A stretch of DNA of 64,000 nt from Saxidomus purpurata. Lineage: Eukaryota; Mollusca; Bivalvia; Venerida; Veneridae. Positions 26,101 through 38,256 of this stretch are shown here, piece after piece. Location: positions 56,044,172-56,108,171 of the forward strand of contig JAFMSR010000002.1 in the NCBI GenBank assembly GCA_022818135.1. The letters are read 5' to 3'. Made by a program: the position numbers and the translations under genes. The notes under the pieces were generated by a model, which saw only the letters and a list, made by a program, of their open reading frames with translations, was not told the origin of the DNA and did not search any database. Every line of letters begins with the position of its first letter. Within the stretch, counting starts at the first letter, position 1.

Positions 26101-29100
26101 TCTATATTGTAGCAAAAGAGATAAGAAAATAGCAAGAATCAATAAAGAACAATATCATGATATAAGATGCATGTACATGCGTATTCATTTGTACATTGAT
26201 AATTGTTGTTCTTTAAAAAGGTTCGAGACAGTATAAGCACATTCCGTGACAACGCTAAAAGTATGAGCCGTGCACAAAAAGTACAGGTGAGAAAGGCTTT
26301 AAAAGACAGTGCTGGTGGTGCTGGCAACTTGACAAGTGATGATATCATCAAGTAAGTAATTAGGTCTCTACTTGTTTTATTAAATAGAAGCTATGAGGAA
26401 AGTTGTCGCTAGCATTTATAGATAAAATATAATATCAGTTCATTCATCAGTTTTGTACCTTAAATTTAAAACGTCACGAAAACTTTTATTTGCCGTAGTT
26501 AAGAACATTTGTTTCACTGATTCTACTTGAATGAAATTGAGGAGTTCTTTTATATTTGAACTTGCTCTTTGTCTCAAAAACTATTTGGTTTGTAATCAGT
26601 ATGCACTTTTCTGAAATGACACGTGTAAGCTTTACTTTTTGCTGCAGCACTTTATGACATTGATTTTTATATATTCGAATATACCACCATTTTTATTAAG
26701 CTGTCAGTCTTATTGATTGGCTTATATCGGTTTGATTAAATGATAAAAAAGTCCATTGTAGTGGTGCTGCATTCATTGCACGGGACAGAGATCTCATAAA
26801 GAAAATCGACAAAAATGTCCTAATAGCTAACATTTCCGATCTTGGCAAACAAGACATAGACAGAAAGAGTGTAAGTATTACAAAATGTTGTTCTGTTTCA
26901 TCGATATCATGTTTATCCTCATTCTACATAAATGTACGCACATTCAGTTTGGCATTCTTTATACCCAACCCAGAAGCAAAATTATTTCTTTGGGGAGGGG
27001 GGATAACAGGAGTCATTCTGTGGTCAAACAAGGACGTCAGACCATAAGCACATATTTAAACAAGAATAACGGTCGGCCCGTTGAATTTTTCTTTTCCGGA
27101 GCATAACTTGAAAACTACTGGTTGTAATTTAGTATTAAACAACTACATACAATGGTCTAGCAAAATGATAAAAAGTGTAATATACAAGAACCATAACTCT
27201 ATCTTGACTAATTACAGGGTAATTGCCCTTTGTTATTTCTCCTTGTCCACACACAACTTTAAAAATTGTAGTTGGAATTTAAAACAACTTCATCAAAGTT
27301 TCAAGCAAAATGACAGAAGGTGCAATTATTCAAGAAACAAAACTATATGTTGACTAATTTCAGAGTAATTGCCCTTTGTTATTTCTCCTTGTCCGGAGCA
27401 CAACTTTAAATTTTCTCGTTCAAATTCAATACACCTTCCTACAATGGTCAAGCACAATAAGAGAAAGTGCAGTGCATAAGAACCATAGCTATATCTTGAC
27501 TCATTAAAGAGTTATTGCCAATAACTATAACTCTATTTTAGTATTTTACAAGGTATTCTGTCACTTATTACTTTTCCAGTTGACAAAGCAGTCTTGCGCG
27601 GTATTAATCACATTTAATAATAGGTCAAGTTACATGTTCATATTTATGCAGTTTTTGCCGAATGTATCTGTCTTGTTGCGTAGGAAAAACTGAATTTAGC
27701 CATCACTGATAGTACGCTATATACTGCTTTTTAGGCACGAAATTTGGCGAAGAAACTCCGCGAATCTGCTGAATATGACGAACCTAAGGATTTCGACACA
27801 ACCAAGTTCAAGGACATGGGAAACTTGGCAACAGGTTTCAGCAAACGATTTGTCAAGAACATGACTAAAGTAGACTTTGGTTCACTTCTAAGCTCAGGTG
27901 ACCTTAAGGACATGGATTTTTCAAAGGACAGCGTGAGTAATATATCCTTTTAAATTTGATATCTTTGCCCCATGATTTTTCTTTTTCCAATTTTGATTTA
28001 AAGTTCATATAAAAAAGTTGTATCAGTAGTTTTGATATTGCATGTAAACAGCCTTTGTTATGTTTAAGGGCTGTGTACATTAGTGAAACATACCGGTAGT
28101 ACATGTATATTTAAGTCTACATTTGATATATGAACCAGATATATGACATTTGGATATAGTAATGTTGTCTTAAGAAAATCAAAATACATATTGATAGCTA
28201 TAATTAACGTTTCATTTGTTTCTTTTTCAGTCAAAAGCTGTTGTGCAAAGAGTCCTGTCAGATTCAGGGAAAAATGCTGTAAGAAGAACGAGTACATTCA
28301 ATAAGGATAAACAAGAGCAAAGAAATACTGCAAAATGAAAACATTTATATTGTATGGGATGATTTGCAGTAAATTGCTCTACCTGATACTGAAAAGAAGT
28401 TGCTATAAATTTACATTAAGATTATTACAGTAAATATGGAAACCTAACGCCTCAATAGGTTTTCATTTTATAGTTGTTCTAGTTTTAATTAAAATGTCTT
28501 TCGAGAAACATAAGCCAGTCTTATAAATGTTTTGTTATGATTTGCAGCTTGATCAGAATGATCTGAAAAATCTTGGCAAAAACGTGAAAGGTCTTGGTAT
28601 AGATGATGTTGACAAAATCAGTTCGGATGACCTAGCTACAGCTCTTGATGATATGAAGGATACCATTAACGATATCATTGATGACATTGACCCAACAACA
28701 GTAGACAGTATGATTAAGAAGGTATTTTTTATACAAGAGCAAGATGCAATGCTGCTAAACCGAATATGTTGAAAAATAAAGAAGCCCTATTTTTTAAAGT
28801 TTTTCTTCTGATATACAAGGGTACCGATTTTGTAAGTAGAGGAATAAGTATTTTAGACATATGAATACTAATTTAAAAACGTTAAGCAGAAGAATTAAGA
28901 TTTAGAATAGTTATGTTTAAACGGTAAAACTAGACGTTTTGTAAGATAGAAGACGTATAACATTGTATGTTTAATGTTGCATTAGGTCGAAGGAGCTAGT
29001 GGTGGACTTGGAGGAAATCTTGAGAAGATAGGCAGTCTATTACAAAAAGTTCCAGTAAAGAAACTGAAGGCTCTGTCAGATTCTGATTTCGGAGATATGT

Positions 29101-32100
29101 CAGGTCAGACAGAAAGAAAACTTAACTGTAGCAAGGACACGGTATGTTTTGAGAAGGAGACAAACTATTCTGTCAAGACTCTTAAATTGAGCAAATATCT
29201 TCTTAACATAAATTATATATGAAATCTAACTAGTAAACTGAATATTCATTTATGAAGGCATATGAAAATCACGTTAAAATGTAAATTACATTTTTACATA
29301 GTTTTCACCCATTAGATATTCGAGGTATGCTATAAATTCTTCATGGCTAAGTTCCATTCTTGTTTGTGATATATATTTTCTATCATTGTAGCCATTTTCA
29401 TACCATTTTACAATTTGATAACTTCTATACCATTGCATTAAAATCATAGTTAACATTCTGACTCTCATTTTGCGCCTTCATCTTTCCGATTTAAGTGTAA
29501 AGTACTTCACAGACCTCTAAAATGTATAATTCTCAGTTAATCCCTCACACTTCTGTCTTGACCATACAATCTTGTATTGAAATTTATATTCGTAATTTGT
29601 TTTGTTTTGTTTCAGTGTCCCGTATTATACGATCAGGTTAATAAAACAATAGGCCAACCAGGTCTCAAAAACCCAAATTTCACGATGTCAGTATTCATAA
29701 ACCTTGGAAAGGTCATGTGTGGCATGTCTGTAGACGATCTGAAACTTATACCCGCAACCAAATCTTTAGAGGATATTGTTGGGCACTTGATTAGTCTGGA
29801 CTGCCTCTCAGACAAACAGGTTACTTTTCTCTGAATCTTTGTTAAATATTTTGAATGTTTACTATGAATAACATAATATAAATTATCGAAATGATTGTCT
29901 TATTGTCAAATCTATATACATTCCAGAATTATATTTTTAACAGATATCTAAAGGTATTCTGATTGTGTTTAAAAAGCTCATTATTTACCTCATCACCACA
30001 TGGATGGTGCCATATATAAAGTGCCTTGTAAAAATAACGAAACTCATATCAGTAGGATGTCACAAAATGTTTTACACGTGTTCATCATGTTCATTTATCT
30101 ATTTGCTTTTAAAATGAATAAGGTGGAATGATATACCGTTTTAGGAGAGAATTCTTGCCGAGAAGTTGAAGTATCGCCTTGGTTTGTTTAGTGGTATTCC
30201 ACGTACCATTACATCTCAAGACGTGAAGAAGTTCGGTGGTTTGATGAAACACTTCAAGTATGTTTATTTCCAAATTTGCTTAACATCTAAGGGGACCTTC
30301 TTTCACAACAAAATGTATTTGCAACTATACTAATTGACTGCTAGAATTTTTGGAATATTCTTTTTAGCGAGACAAAGACTTCTGATACATTTGTATGTAC
30401 CATTTTATGTCCCCTGAAAGAGATTGAATAAAATGTCATTTTGGAGATTTAATACTTGCAGCCCATCTGTTTCCTAGAAGACGGTAGGGCGAGAGGGGTG
30501 TATTGTTTCTCAATAAATGAAGTAGTTGTATTTTTATTTCCTATTATCAGTTAAACTATAGAATCTCAATAATTGAAAAGCTGAGGACAATACGATAGTG
30601 TCAGAAATTAGGTCAGACGTTTTCCAGTTTTGCTTAAACTTTCGTTGTTCCTTCAAATTCATTTTTAAACATTCATAACAAAACGATTACACATTATATT
30701 CAATAACAGTAGAGCACTAACAGTTTATGACTGAATTTCGGTACCACTCAATCTTTTAGTCATGTTTCATAAATGACCCATTTACAAAACAGTGGGTTCA
30801 TGTAAATTCTTAAGATGAAGCTGAATGCATGGGCTCATCATTCTTACTTAACAACAAGTTAAGTTAAAGTCTTTGATCACATTTGATTTTTTTTCATTTC
30901 AATCATCAAATTCTAGTAGTAATCGATTACCTGACTTTTCTTTTACTTGATCTTATTGTACTGAACTTCTATTTCATCATGTTTGGTTGTTACTACTACG
31001 TCACCGATTTAAATGACGCTGTAATTAATGAACTTTAAAGAAACTCTTTTGGGATCTACTTCACACTTGACAGGTTTTCTCAGTTTCGTACAAGACTTCA
31101 GAGAACAGAATAACTACAATCAGAATCTCTATTTTATATATAAATACTAAGACCATTTGAATATATCTTATTAAAATTCAGACCTGATGATCTTGACCAG
31201 TTAGGCAAAAGCCTGTGTGGAGACATATCGCTGGAAATAGGATCGACTGATTTGTCCAATGTTAAGAGAGACGACTTGAAGGATCTTACTAAGTTTGTTC
31301 AAGAATGTGTGGTATGTCCAATATAGTCTCCCTTTGTCTATTTGTTGTAAAGCCCCCATAAGACATACTATAGTAAATATATACGATGATATGCTATATG
31401 TCATTACTTTGTGTAAGCAATGATCATCAGACAACAACTTGGCCTCCAATACCTGCAAAATAATAATAAAGTACAGATGTATTTAACATACAGCAATAAT
31501 GGTATATAAATGCAAGAATAAATTATTTCCTGGTTATATGTCAGATCTATTAGCATTTGCATACAATGAAAATTATGTTCTAAGATCTACAAGATGACGT
31601 GATCTTGTTTTACCAAAACACAAAACTGATTACATGAAGGATACATTTACTTATCACAGTAGTCATATTTGGAACGCTCTGCCCTTGTATATAAGAGAGA
31701 TAAATTCATTGAACTCATTCAAATATAACTTACAGAAATTTTTATTACATTTGCAATTTTCATAAATATATTAATGTGTTGATTACATGTGATACATGTT
31801 TGTATGACATAAATACTATGTATGTTAATGTTTTAGATTTTACTTTTAATTGTATTGTTACCATAAATACATTAATCTCAGAGTGTTTGTCAGGTATGTG
31901 CTATTTCGTGTATGTTTTAGAATGACGATATATGTGCCTTTTTTCTTCTATTATTATTATTATTATTATTATTATTTTTTTTTTTTTTCTTTCTTTCTTG
32001 TTTTTTGTTTCATTTGCTGGTTGAAGGCCACCTTGTAAATAAGTGTAATTGCAATTTGTATGTACTTTCACTTAAGTTACCATGAAATAAAGAATTTATA

Positions 32101-35100
32101 TTATTATTAATTATTATTATTATTATTAGTACAGATATTCTTTCAGAATAAAGTTATAAAATGTACATAGAAATCTCTTTTCGAAGTTTAGAAAAATCAA
32201 TATTGTGCTTAGTTTTGTTTAGAGGTATTCTGGCGTGCATGGCCTTTGGAAACGTAGGTTCAACGTTTTGAGACACTTAAACCAAACACATTTTATATCG
32301 CTTTAATTCAGAAGCGACCTCATAATTTCTAGTCTCATACCACCATATTTATCTATTACAGAATAATACCAAAGATGAACTTTCTAGTGACGATATAACG
32401 GCCATGGGCGATCTTGTTATTGGTTTGAGCACTGACCGCGTTAGTGACATAAAAGATGACGCTATGGAAGATGTTATTAACAACGTACAGAAAAAAAGTG
32501 GACAGTTCAGCGCTAAAGAAAAGAAGACGTGGGCTGAAACATCGATGAATAAACTGAACGTGTAAGATTTCAATATTGAAATAATATATCACAGAATATA
32601 CAAGTATTTTGAAAAATAAACATGCGTTTTACCCTTCTTATTCTTTTAAGACAAAAACATTAAATTTTTACAAAAATGAAACAAAACCAGCTTGCTAATT
32701 AATATACATATACATGTATAGTATTGTTCATAAAAATGAATGCATTGGCTCGAAAACACATGTCAAAAAGATCGATTACAAGAAACATTAAAATCATAAT
32801 AGCAGTTTTCTTTGAATAATCAATGAACAAGCTAATCTTTTGACATATCAGTAGTGCTAATTTTATGCTTCATTTTCGTACAAATCATTGACTATAGGCC
32901 CTAAAACTCTAATTCTTTTCCCAGTAGCTTATACCTAACATGGCAATACATGTACTATAACAAAATAATTTAACATTCTGCTCTATCAATAACAAACCGA
33001 CTATCCCTTTATTACTTTTCTCTGAGCCTATGCACAAATATGACTAGCTCGATGTGACAGGAACTGAGGATACAGAGTCAGTATCAGTCTTAATTGCTGC
33101 ACAACATTACTTGGTTCTACATTTTCAAGACAACATTACACAATTTAAGTTTTAGTTAATTTTGAAGCAATGAAAATAAACACGCAGCTGCTTCGCAAGA
33201 TGGCATATAACTCTAAAATATCGGGACTGGAAAATAAAAACTAGTACCTTGGTAACATTATTGCATAAGTGTTCTGAAATACGGAAGCCTTCTTTAAACT
33301 GAAACTTAAATTTGATGTGTTAAATGTCATTGAAGTGAACTAGTTTCGATCTCGTAATAGACAATGATGAATCATTAGTTTTTTCGTATTATGGATGTAA
33401 ATGCTATTATACGCATTCTGTTTTTGTTTAGGTGTCACAGTGTAGAAAACAGAACTATGTGCAAAGAGTGAGAAACTTTAAACTTAAGAAAAAAAACAAT
33501 TCTTAGAACACCAAGTTCTTCCTACTAATAAATAAACTAAACATGCATTATTTTTTAATTTGCCAGAACCTCAGACACACTAGACACTACAGATGAGGTT
33601 ATCTTGACGCAGCTTGGAACATTTATAGCTGAACTATCATCTAAAGACCTGGACAAAATACCCAATGTACGCCATGTATCTAAAAAATAATACATTTCTT
33701 GCTTTACGTTACTTAAAGATCTGAATTTAGTCATAACATATTTCATTTGTTCAAAGGTACTTAAAATATTTGAATTAAAGTAAATCTTCTCAGAAAAGAA
33801 AACGCGATAAGTTGGCGAGCTGTGGTTTTAATGATAAAGTTTTTAAAGTTTTAATCGAACAACAAGGAGGGCATGGGTTTGAACGGTGGTAAGGTCACGA
33901 CCTTACGCTCCTGTGGCGTTTTGTATAAAGATTTTTTACTGAAAAACCTAACTTAACACAATGAGATTCAGCGGTCCATTGCTATAGAAAAGCATTAACT
34001 TGATGAAGTAGTTTGTGTTTTAAATTAGATGTGTATATGGCACGTGGTTGAAGATCTATTTCCACATAGAATCCCGAATGTTTTGAGCTAAGTTTCTTTG
34101 TTACATAATGCATAATTTTTCATATTGATTTGCAATTTGGTCGTGGTCATAATCTGTCAAAAATTGAACTTATTCAACAAATTATACTTTTATCTGGTGA
34201 ATATAGTATAACTGATTTCATAATTTCTTCGGTATTTTATAACAGGACATTATTTCAAGTACTGGATCCGACCTGGTTGATCAGTTTAATGACAGAAAGG
34301 AAGACCGCGAGAAACGTGAAGAGAAGGGAATGGGAAAAGACGTCACGGATGCAGATAATAAAGATAGTAAGGAGAAAGAGAAGAAATTCTACATGAGATT
34401 AATTGATGCGTTCAGTGCAACGGCAAGCAAGAGACGGAAGCGTTCAGGTAAAAATTGTTAATAAGGCATCAAAGTTAGAGGTTTTTACTGATCCTTATAG
34501 ATAAACTGTTAGTTCCAATAATCACGCCGTATTTTACATTCTATACGCTTAACGTTTAAGTTATTGTAAAAGATCTACTATCTTTTATGTCTGTCAGATC
34601 GTTTTTAGTCATACGTGATGCGTGTACATTGTCGAGCCCATTCGGATTTCTTCTTATGGTCGGAAAACAAAATAAACACATAGCATTCAGTTTTAGACTA
34701 TATTCATATAAACCTTTGTTATATTTTTTCTATTTTAAACTTCTAATTTCATATGCACAGTATCATCATTGAGTTGTGATGATATGCAGCTATTGGGTTC
34801 TGGTGTAACTGCGTTAAGCACTGATCAAATTGACGCCATGTCAGATTCAGATTTTCTCGACTGCGCTAGCTTCCTTGGTGGTTATTCTACTTGGACCTCG
34901 AGCCAGCTGGCAGCTCTCATAAGTGTTGCTACTCGTTCAGGGGTATGTCTACTTAGTGTTCATTTCACACTTTACAGGATTTGGTTAACCACATCTTTAC
35001 AGGATTTGGTTATGAACACAATATCATAAGTATATTTGGAGTGAAAGAAAACTATGAAAACAAATTAAACGAATTGGAAGGACGACTATGAAAGTTTGAG

Positions 35101-37454
35101 AACGGATTCAACACAAACTTTTGATAGAGAAATAGAGATTTACATTGTACATGGTTATCAATCTAACTATATGCAATTACATTAACATATCTTATAATAT
35201 TTTGATATCTATATTCAAGACATTTGGTGCCTCGAGTGGTTGGACGGCAGATGATGTAACTGACGCAGGTATCATCACTCAAGGATTAACCTCAAGTGAA
35301 ATAGAGGCTCTCACAGACTTAACTTTAGATGCTATGTCTTCTATTGGACAACATGCTGGCTGGGGCGAGACACAGGTAGCCGTCAGATATATTAAGTTTA
35401 GTGTGCTTTGAAGAACAATGTTAGTCTATGTCGATTAATACATGTGTAATTTTAGGTTTTGACAATGCACATTGTGTCATCATTAGACTGCTAGTCTAAA
35501 AACGTATCCTTTTAAGAATGCTGCATATTAATAACGTATTGTTATAATAAAAACCTATTGAAATTTCTCTTTAGGGGAAACTTGAGCTACGTTAAAAATA
35601 GTTTGTGGTTCGTAAAAACTCGGGTATTAGTGATGAGACAAAAAAATCTTTTTCCAGTTTTGAGATAAACATGATAATCCGTTTGACCGATCGTCTGTAG
35701 GGCTATCCCAGCAAAAAAATAATGTCTATAATTAATGCTCTAAATGTTGTCAGTTGTGGTTATAATATTAAGACCATTAAAAACAATCTTTGACACCCGT
35801 TATTCTAAACTATCGCGTGATGTTTATGTACGCTTTAGACATAAGCTTAAGAAACATTATACATTTACGTACTAGCTTTTTTATAATGTGGTTTTATCAA
35901 TTTTTTCCAGCTCGACTCGGGATTCTCACGCTGGCTGGGTCTAAATAAAGGCAACGATGCAAGCACTGTTACTTCGAGTGAACTGATTGCTCTTGGACAC
36001 TTTGCATGTGGTGCCTCAACCTCGCACATTGGACAATTGTCGGATACTGAATACAGGTACATTTTGTAATGCAATTTTGATTATGCGAAGTACCTAAATT
36101 ACCGAATGTTAATTGGGTATGTTGGACAAATATTTACTGAACATCCATCTACGACTGGGATGATTGAATGCCAATGATTAGATTTAAACAGTGCATGAGT
36201 ACTTTTATTTACTCTTAGATAAAATGATTATAACGAAAAAACGTCGTCTGATGTTCCGAATGCAAATGCTTGTTTATGTATTTATAGGTTATAAATGACG
36301 CTGGTGTAAAGTACACTGCTGGGAAATGTACTTTTCAACCAAAATTAGGGAAAGAATAAATTACATTACAAAATTAACAATTGAATTACAATAATAAATA
36401 CTTTGATTAGATTAAGACTTCATCATGATTTTTCATCAGAATAGATTAAGTTACATGTAATGCAATAATTCAATTACGATTTCTTAATGACTAGATTGAA
36501 TAAAATTACGCAGTACGCAAAACTTTTCTGTTGATTTTGACGAAATTCGTTGATTCCTTAGGCTTTAATCCCAAGTTAGATTTTTACAATGAATTTTTAC
36601 AAGTATTTTCAGAAAATACATGAGACCAAGACTCGTATAGTTTATTAACATATAACAATCAATTTGAAAGGCATATATCTATCTTGCTGTTTTGAATAAT
36701 AGAGATTAATATTAGTTGCATATATTATAATTTGTTTGTTAATAGTTTAACCTCATTATGTTGCATAAAACACATGCAAAGACATTTACATGTATTCAAA
36801 CGAATAAAAAACTTAATGGGTCTGACCACAAGTTTTATTAAGAAAGTAAACGGCCCCTCCCAGCAAAAGACCCTTATATAAAATGTTAAAATATAGTATC
36901 TATCTAAATCCTTAATGCCTTATTACCAGATTCTCCACTACCAATTCAACAGAAACAGCTGTATTCGTTAGAACCAATTAATAACCGAATGTGTTTATTG
37001 TGTATTCTGTAGTTATGCAGCCAGCTATATTGGTGCGTTAACGAGTTGTACGGAAAGTCAACTAGAAGCATACGCTGATCTAGCCGAGACAACTTTTGGC
37101 TCGATCTCTTCCTGGGATACATCCGTAGTCTCCACGGTTGGGGCTGTCATAGGCGGCCTAACATCAGTCGAGATAGGTGCGCTTACAACGTCGCAGATTG
37201 CTGCTATTGATACTTCGAGTGTTGCACAAATACCATCGACCTCATTTGTTGGATTCACAACAGATCAGCTGTCAAGTTTCAGCGTGGCTCAAGCGCAGTC
37301 CACGACTTCCACCCAGCATTCTGGTCTTTCTACAGCACAGCTTAATGCCCTTATTGAAGCGGGTGCTACCGTAGAGTCCTCAGCAATGACAATCAAAATT
37401 CCATTCTTTGTTGTTATGCTTTCTGCTATTCTTTCTACTTTGTTTACACTTTAA
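13872..37454 (+). CDS. mesothelin/stereocilin-like secreted GPI-anchored precursor, 24 exons
   Basis: Exons: 13872-13908, 14096-14113, 20222-21784, 22401-22589, 22779-22951, 23651-23800, 24430-24599, 25257-25437, 26221-26351, 26762-26870, 27735-27932, 28231-28278, 28548-28721, 28986-29141, 29616-29819, 30145-30257, 31182-31311, 32362-32561, 33567-33666, 34246-34447, 34761-34942, 35220-35375, 35911-36056, 37013-37454. All borders are GT-AG and every phase joins, giving 5172 nt (1723 residues). Order: signal peptide (about 1-20), 11-residue Thr/Pro repeats (to about 539), helical repeats carrying a 'hydrophobic-xx-hydrophobic-G' motif (about 545-1350), charged linker ending RRKR (1411-1414), a second helical part, and a hydrophobic tail of 18 residues. 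The mesothelin, stereocilin and otoancorin family has such superhelical repeats; mesothelin is furin-cut and GPI-anchored. A role in cell-surface adhesion or matrix is inference. Family assignment is from motif pattern, not a search. Confidence 0.85.
18419..18715. repeat. 42-bp tandem repeat, about 6-7 copies
   Basis: The unit runs gagtgttgaccgattttaag plus tgagtgtgtaacgatcgtaatc and recurs with 42-bp spacing. One unit, around 18535-18580, is degraded and altered in length. Each good unit contains the palindrome cgatcg. It lies in intron 2. No coding meaning. Confidence 0.85.
19166..19321 (+). CDS. small hypothetical ORF, 51 residues, in intron 2
   Basis: ATG at 19166 to TGA at 19319-19321. 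The peptide begins MSLYTPDKPVYALRISVYQR, is rich in charged residues and has protein-like composition, unlike the surrounding AT-rich sequence. It is preceded by a pyrimidine-rich tract ending in ag (19147-19160), which would suit a splice acceptor. I do not recognise the family. It could be an exon of a nested gene, a fragment of a transposon ORF, or chance. Confidence 0.25.
   Translation: MSLYTPDKPVYALRISVYQRSYFRTLSKVSRDVLGPEGETLKFEKAVFVER
19351..19441 (-). mobile_element. tRNA-derived repeat (Ser/Leu-like)
   Basis: Read on the minus strand, a B box gggttcgaacccc sits 3' and an A-box-like tgagtgcggtacttaagtgg sits 5'. The ends pair over seven bases (CTGTTGG with CCGACAG), and a long variable region is present, as in class II tRNAs. 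The D arm is irregular, so a SINE head or tRNA pseudogene is more likely than a working gene. Confidence 0.5.
20222..21784 (+). repeat. exon 3: in-frame 33-bp minisatellite, Thr/Pro-rich 11-residue repeats
   Basis: About 43 units of 33 bp, consensus ggaggaaattggattacaac plus acgaccaccacca. In the spliced frame each unit reads G-G-N-(W/Q)-I-T-T-R-P-P-P. The unit alternates between W and Q versions, and four blocks of the form K-S-T-x-x-x-(W/L) break the array (near 20230, 20580, 21040 and 21155), suggesting higher-order duplication. All three + frames are open across most of the array because 33 is a multiple of 3. The phase of exon 2 (one base, G) and of exon 4 (two bases, CT) both select the ITTRPPP frame. 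Dense Thr next to Pro predicts mucin-like O-glycosylation and an extended stalk, which is inference. Confidence 0.85.
24688..24705 (+). repeat. poly-G run in intron 7
   Basis: An uninterrupted run of G's just downstream of exon 7. It can form quadruplex structure and is a likely place for sequencing length error. Confidence 0.8.
27070..27530. repeat. about 146-bp tandem repeat in intron 10, three copies
   Basis: The block gtaattgccctttgttattt recurs at 27219 and 27365 and as a degraded copy at 27511, a spacing of 146 bp. 'ggagca(t/c)aactt' and 'atcttgactaatt' blocks recur with it. It resembles, from memory, a dispersed tandem repeat common in bivalves. It sits between exons 10 and 11. Confidence 0.8.
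31490..32129 (+). mobile_element. 5'-truncated LINE tail in intron 17
   Basis: From 31571 to 31765 a frame ends in the classic LINE RT C-terminus: residues like DLVLPKHKTDYMKDTFTYHS, then HIWNALPLYIREINSLNSFK, then TAA. One internal TGA (at 31592-31594) breaks it. A 3' UTR follows with an ATT microsatellite (about 31950-31975), a poly-T stretch and a second ATT tail (32100-32129) of the kind used as a LINE 3' end. The element lies in an intron in the same orientation as the host gene. Confidence 0.75.
34246..34447 (+). other. exon 20: charged linker with furin-type cleavage site
   Basis: Encodes a highly charged, probably coiled or disordered stretch rich in K, E, D and R (residues about 1349-1415) ending K-R-R-K-R-S, then exon 21 continues VSSLSCDD. 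R-R-K-R/S satisfies the R-x-K/R-R rule for furin-type convertases. Cutting after residue 1414 would release a large N-terminal fragment and leave a roughly 309-residue C-terminal part that carries the membrane anchor. Confidence 0.75.
34761..37454 (+). other. exons 21-24: C-terminal membrane-anchored part
   Basis: Residues about 1416-1723. The helical motif continues (MQLLGSGVTAL in exon 21, LIALGHFACGA in exon 23) with a regular set of single cysteines. The last exon (442 nt) is Ser/Thr-rich and ends with IKIPFFVVMLSAILSTLFTL and the stop TAA at 37452-37454. Small residues near 1697-1701 (ESSA) followed by a short spacer and an 18-residue hydrophobic tail with no cytoplasmic residues fit a GPI attachment signal rather than a transmembrane helix with a tail. 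Confidence 0.75.
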
Positions 37455-37870
37455 ATTCATATCATATACATACAGACGTTTGCAATGTTAAATATTTGAA
37501 CTTGTAAAAGGAGTGAATCAGGTGAAACTATAAATGTCGCCAAATAGCACATCGTTCCTAAAGGTTCAAAAGCCTCGTGAAATTATACAACGTTCGTAGA
37601 TAGATGAAGATAAAATTCCAACAGAAGAAAAAGAGGGACAGTCATTTTCATACTGAATTATGCTATTGATTGGATTGTTTTCAATTGCTTACGCTAAGGC
37701 TTTTGATTGCCTTGTCGTAAACAACACAATGCAAACCATGCATGAAAATATGTCTATTTAGTTGTTTTGTAGAAGAATTAACTGGTTTTGCGTTTACTTA
37801 ATATGTGCATTCTCCTGTGCTTTAATTTTTTTATTTGTTGTTATTTATGAATAAAACATCATCTAGACTT
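37455..37870 (+). promoter_or_regulatory. 3' UTR and polyadenylation signal
   Basis: The first good AATAAA downstream of the TAA is at 37850-37855 (within tgaataaaac), giving a 3' UTR of about 400 nt. The stretch is AT-rich with no open frame. Confidence 0.55.
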
Positions 37871-38256
37871 TAAGATAATGTCTAAAAGTATGACAGATGG
37901 GGATAGAAATTACATGTCTTATTTGTTTAGCACTTGTTATCCAAATCAACTTGTGTTTGATTTAGTTTGAAAGATGGCAACAATAATACAGTTTGATTGT
38001 AAGCTATGGACGCGTGTAATGGTCACCAGTTGCTAGATATTTATGTAGCTTTGATGCAATAATATTGCTGCATGTTTAAAATCTTATAAACAAAATGCGA
38101 GATAATAATGGACATAATTGCATGACAATTGTAGCATTCATTGCTTAAGAATCAGCAAGTAAGATCATTTTGAATGGCATATGTTAGTATGAAATATTCA
38201 TATTATAACTGAAGATTAGTCAATATTTAGCTCGAACATGACTGAAACTAAAGTAG

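Larger units (their letters stand above)
22401..33666 (+). other. exons 4-19: helical-repeat region of the mesothelin-like protein
   Basis: Sixteen exons of 48-204 nt encode residues about 540-1348. A motif of the type 'hydrophobic-x-x-(M/L/F)-G-x-(L/M)-hydrophobic' recurs, for example VIDMGDMFKDAL (exon 5), ISDMGDMVKDM (8), FKDMGNLATGF (11), LKNLGKNVKGL (13), FINLGKVMCGM (15), VKKFGGLMKHF (16), LDQLGKSLCGD (17), ITAMGDLVIGL (18) and LTQLGTFIAEL (19). It is usually preceded by S/T-x-D-(L/I/V). Paired amphipathic helices fit the ARM-like superhelix proposed for mesothelin relatives. Scattered cysteines (for example exons 14, 15 and 17) fit an extracellular protein. Repeats often straddle exon borders. 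Confidence 0.7.
21785..37012 (+). other. remaining introns of the mesothelin-like gene
   Basis: Apart from the poly-G run, the 146-bp tandem repeat and the LINE tail listed separately, the introns (longest about 950-1050 nt at 30258-31181, 31312-32361, 32562-33566 and 36057-37012) are AT-rich and show nothing I recognise. A short palindrome, gtaaggtc/gaccttac, lies at about 33889-33906 in intron 19. Confidence 0.5.

Noticed and set aside
33431..33470. Possible extra small exon in intron 18
   Set aside because: There is an acceptor-like tttgtttag, but the following frame has an early stop and would break the phase that exons 18 and 19 already share.
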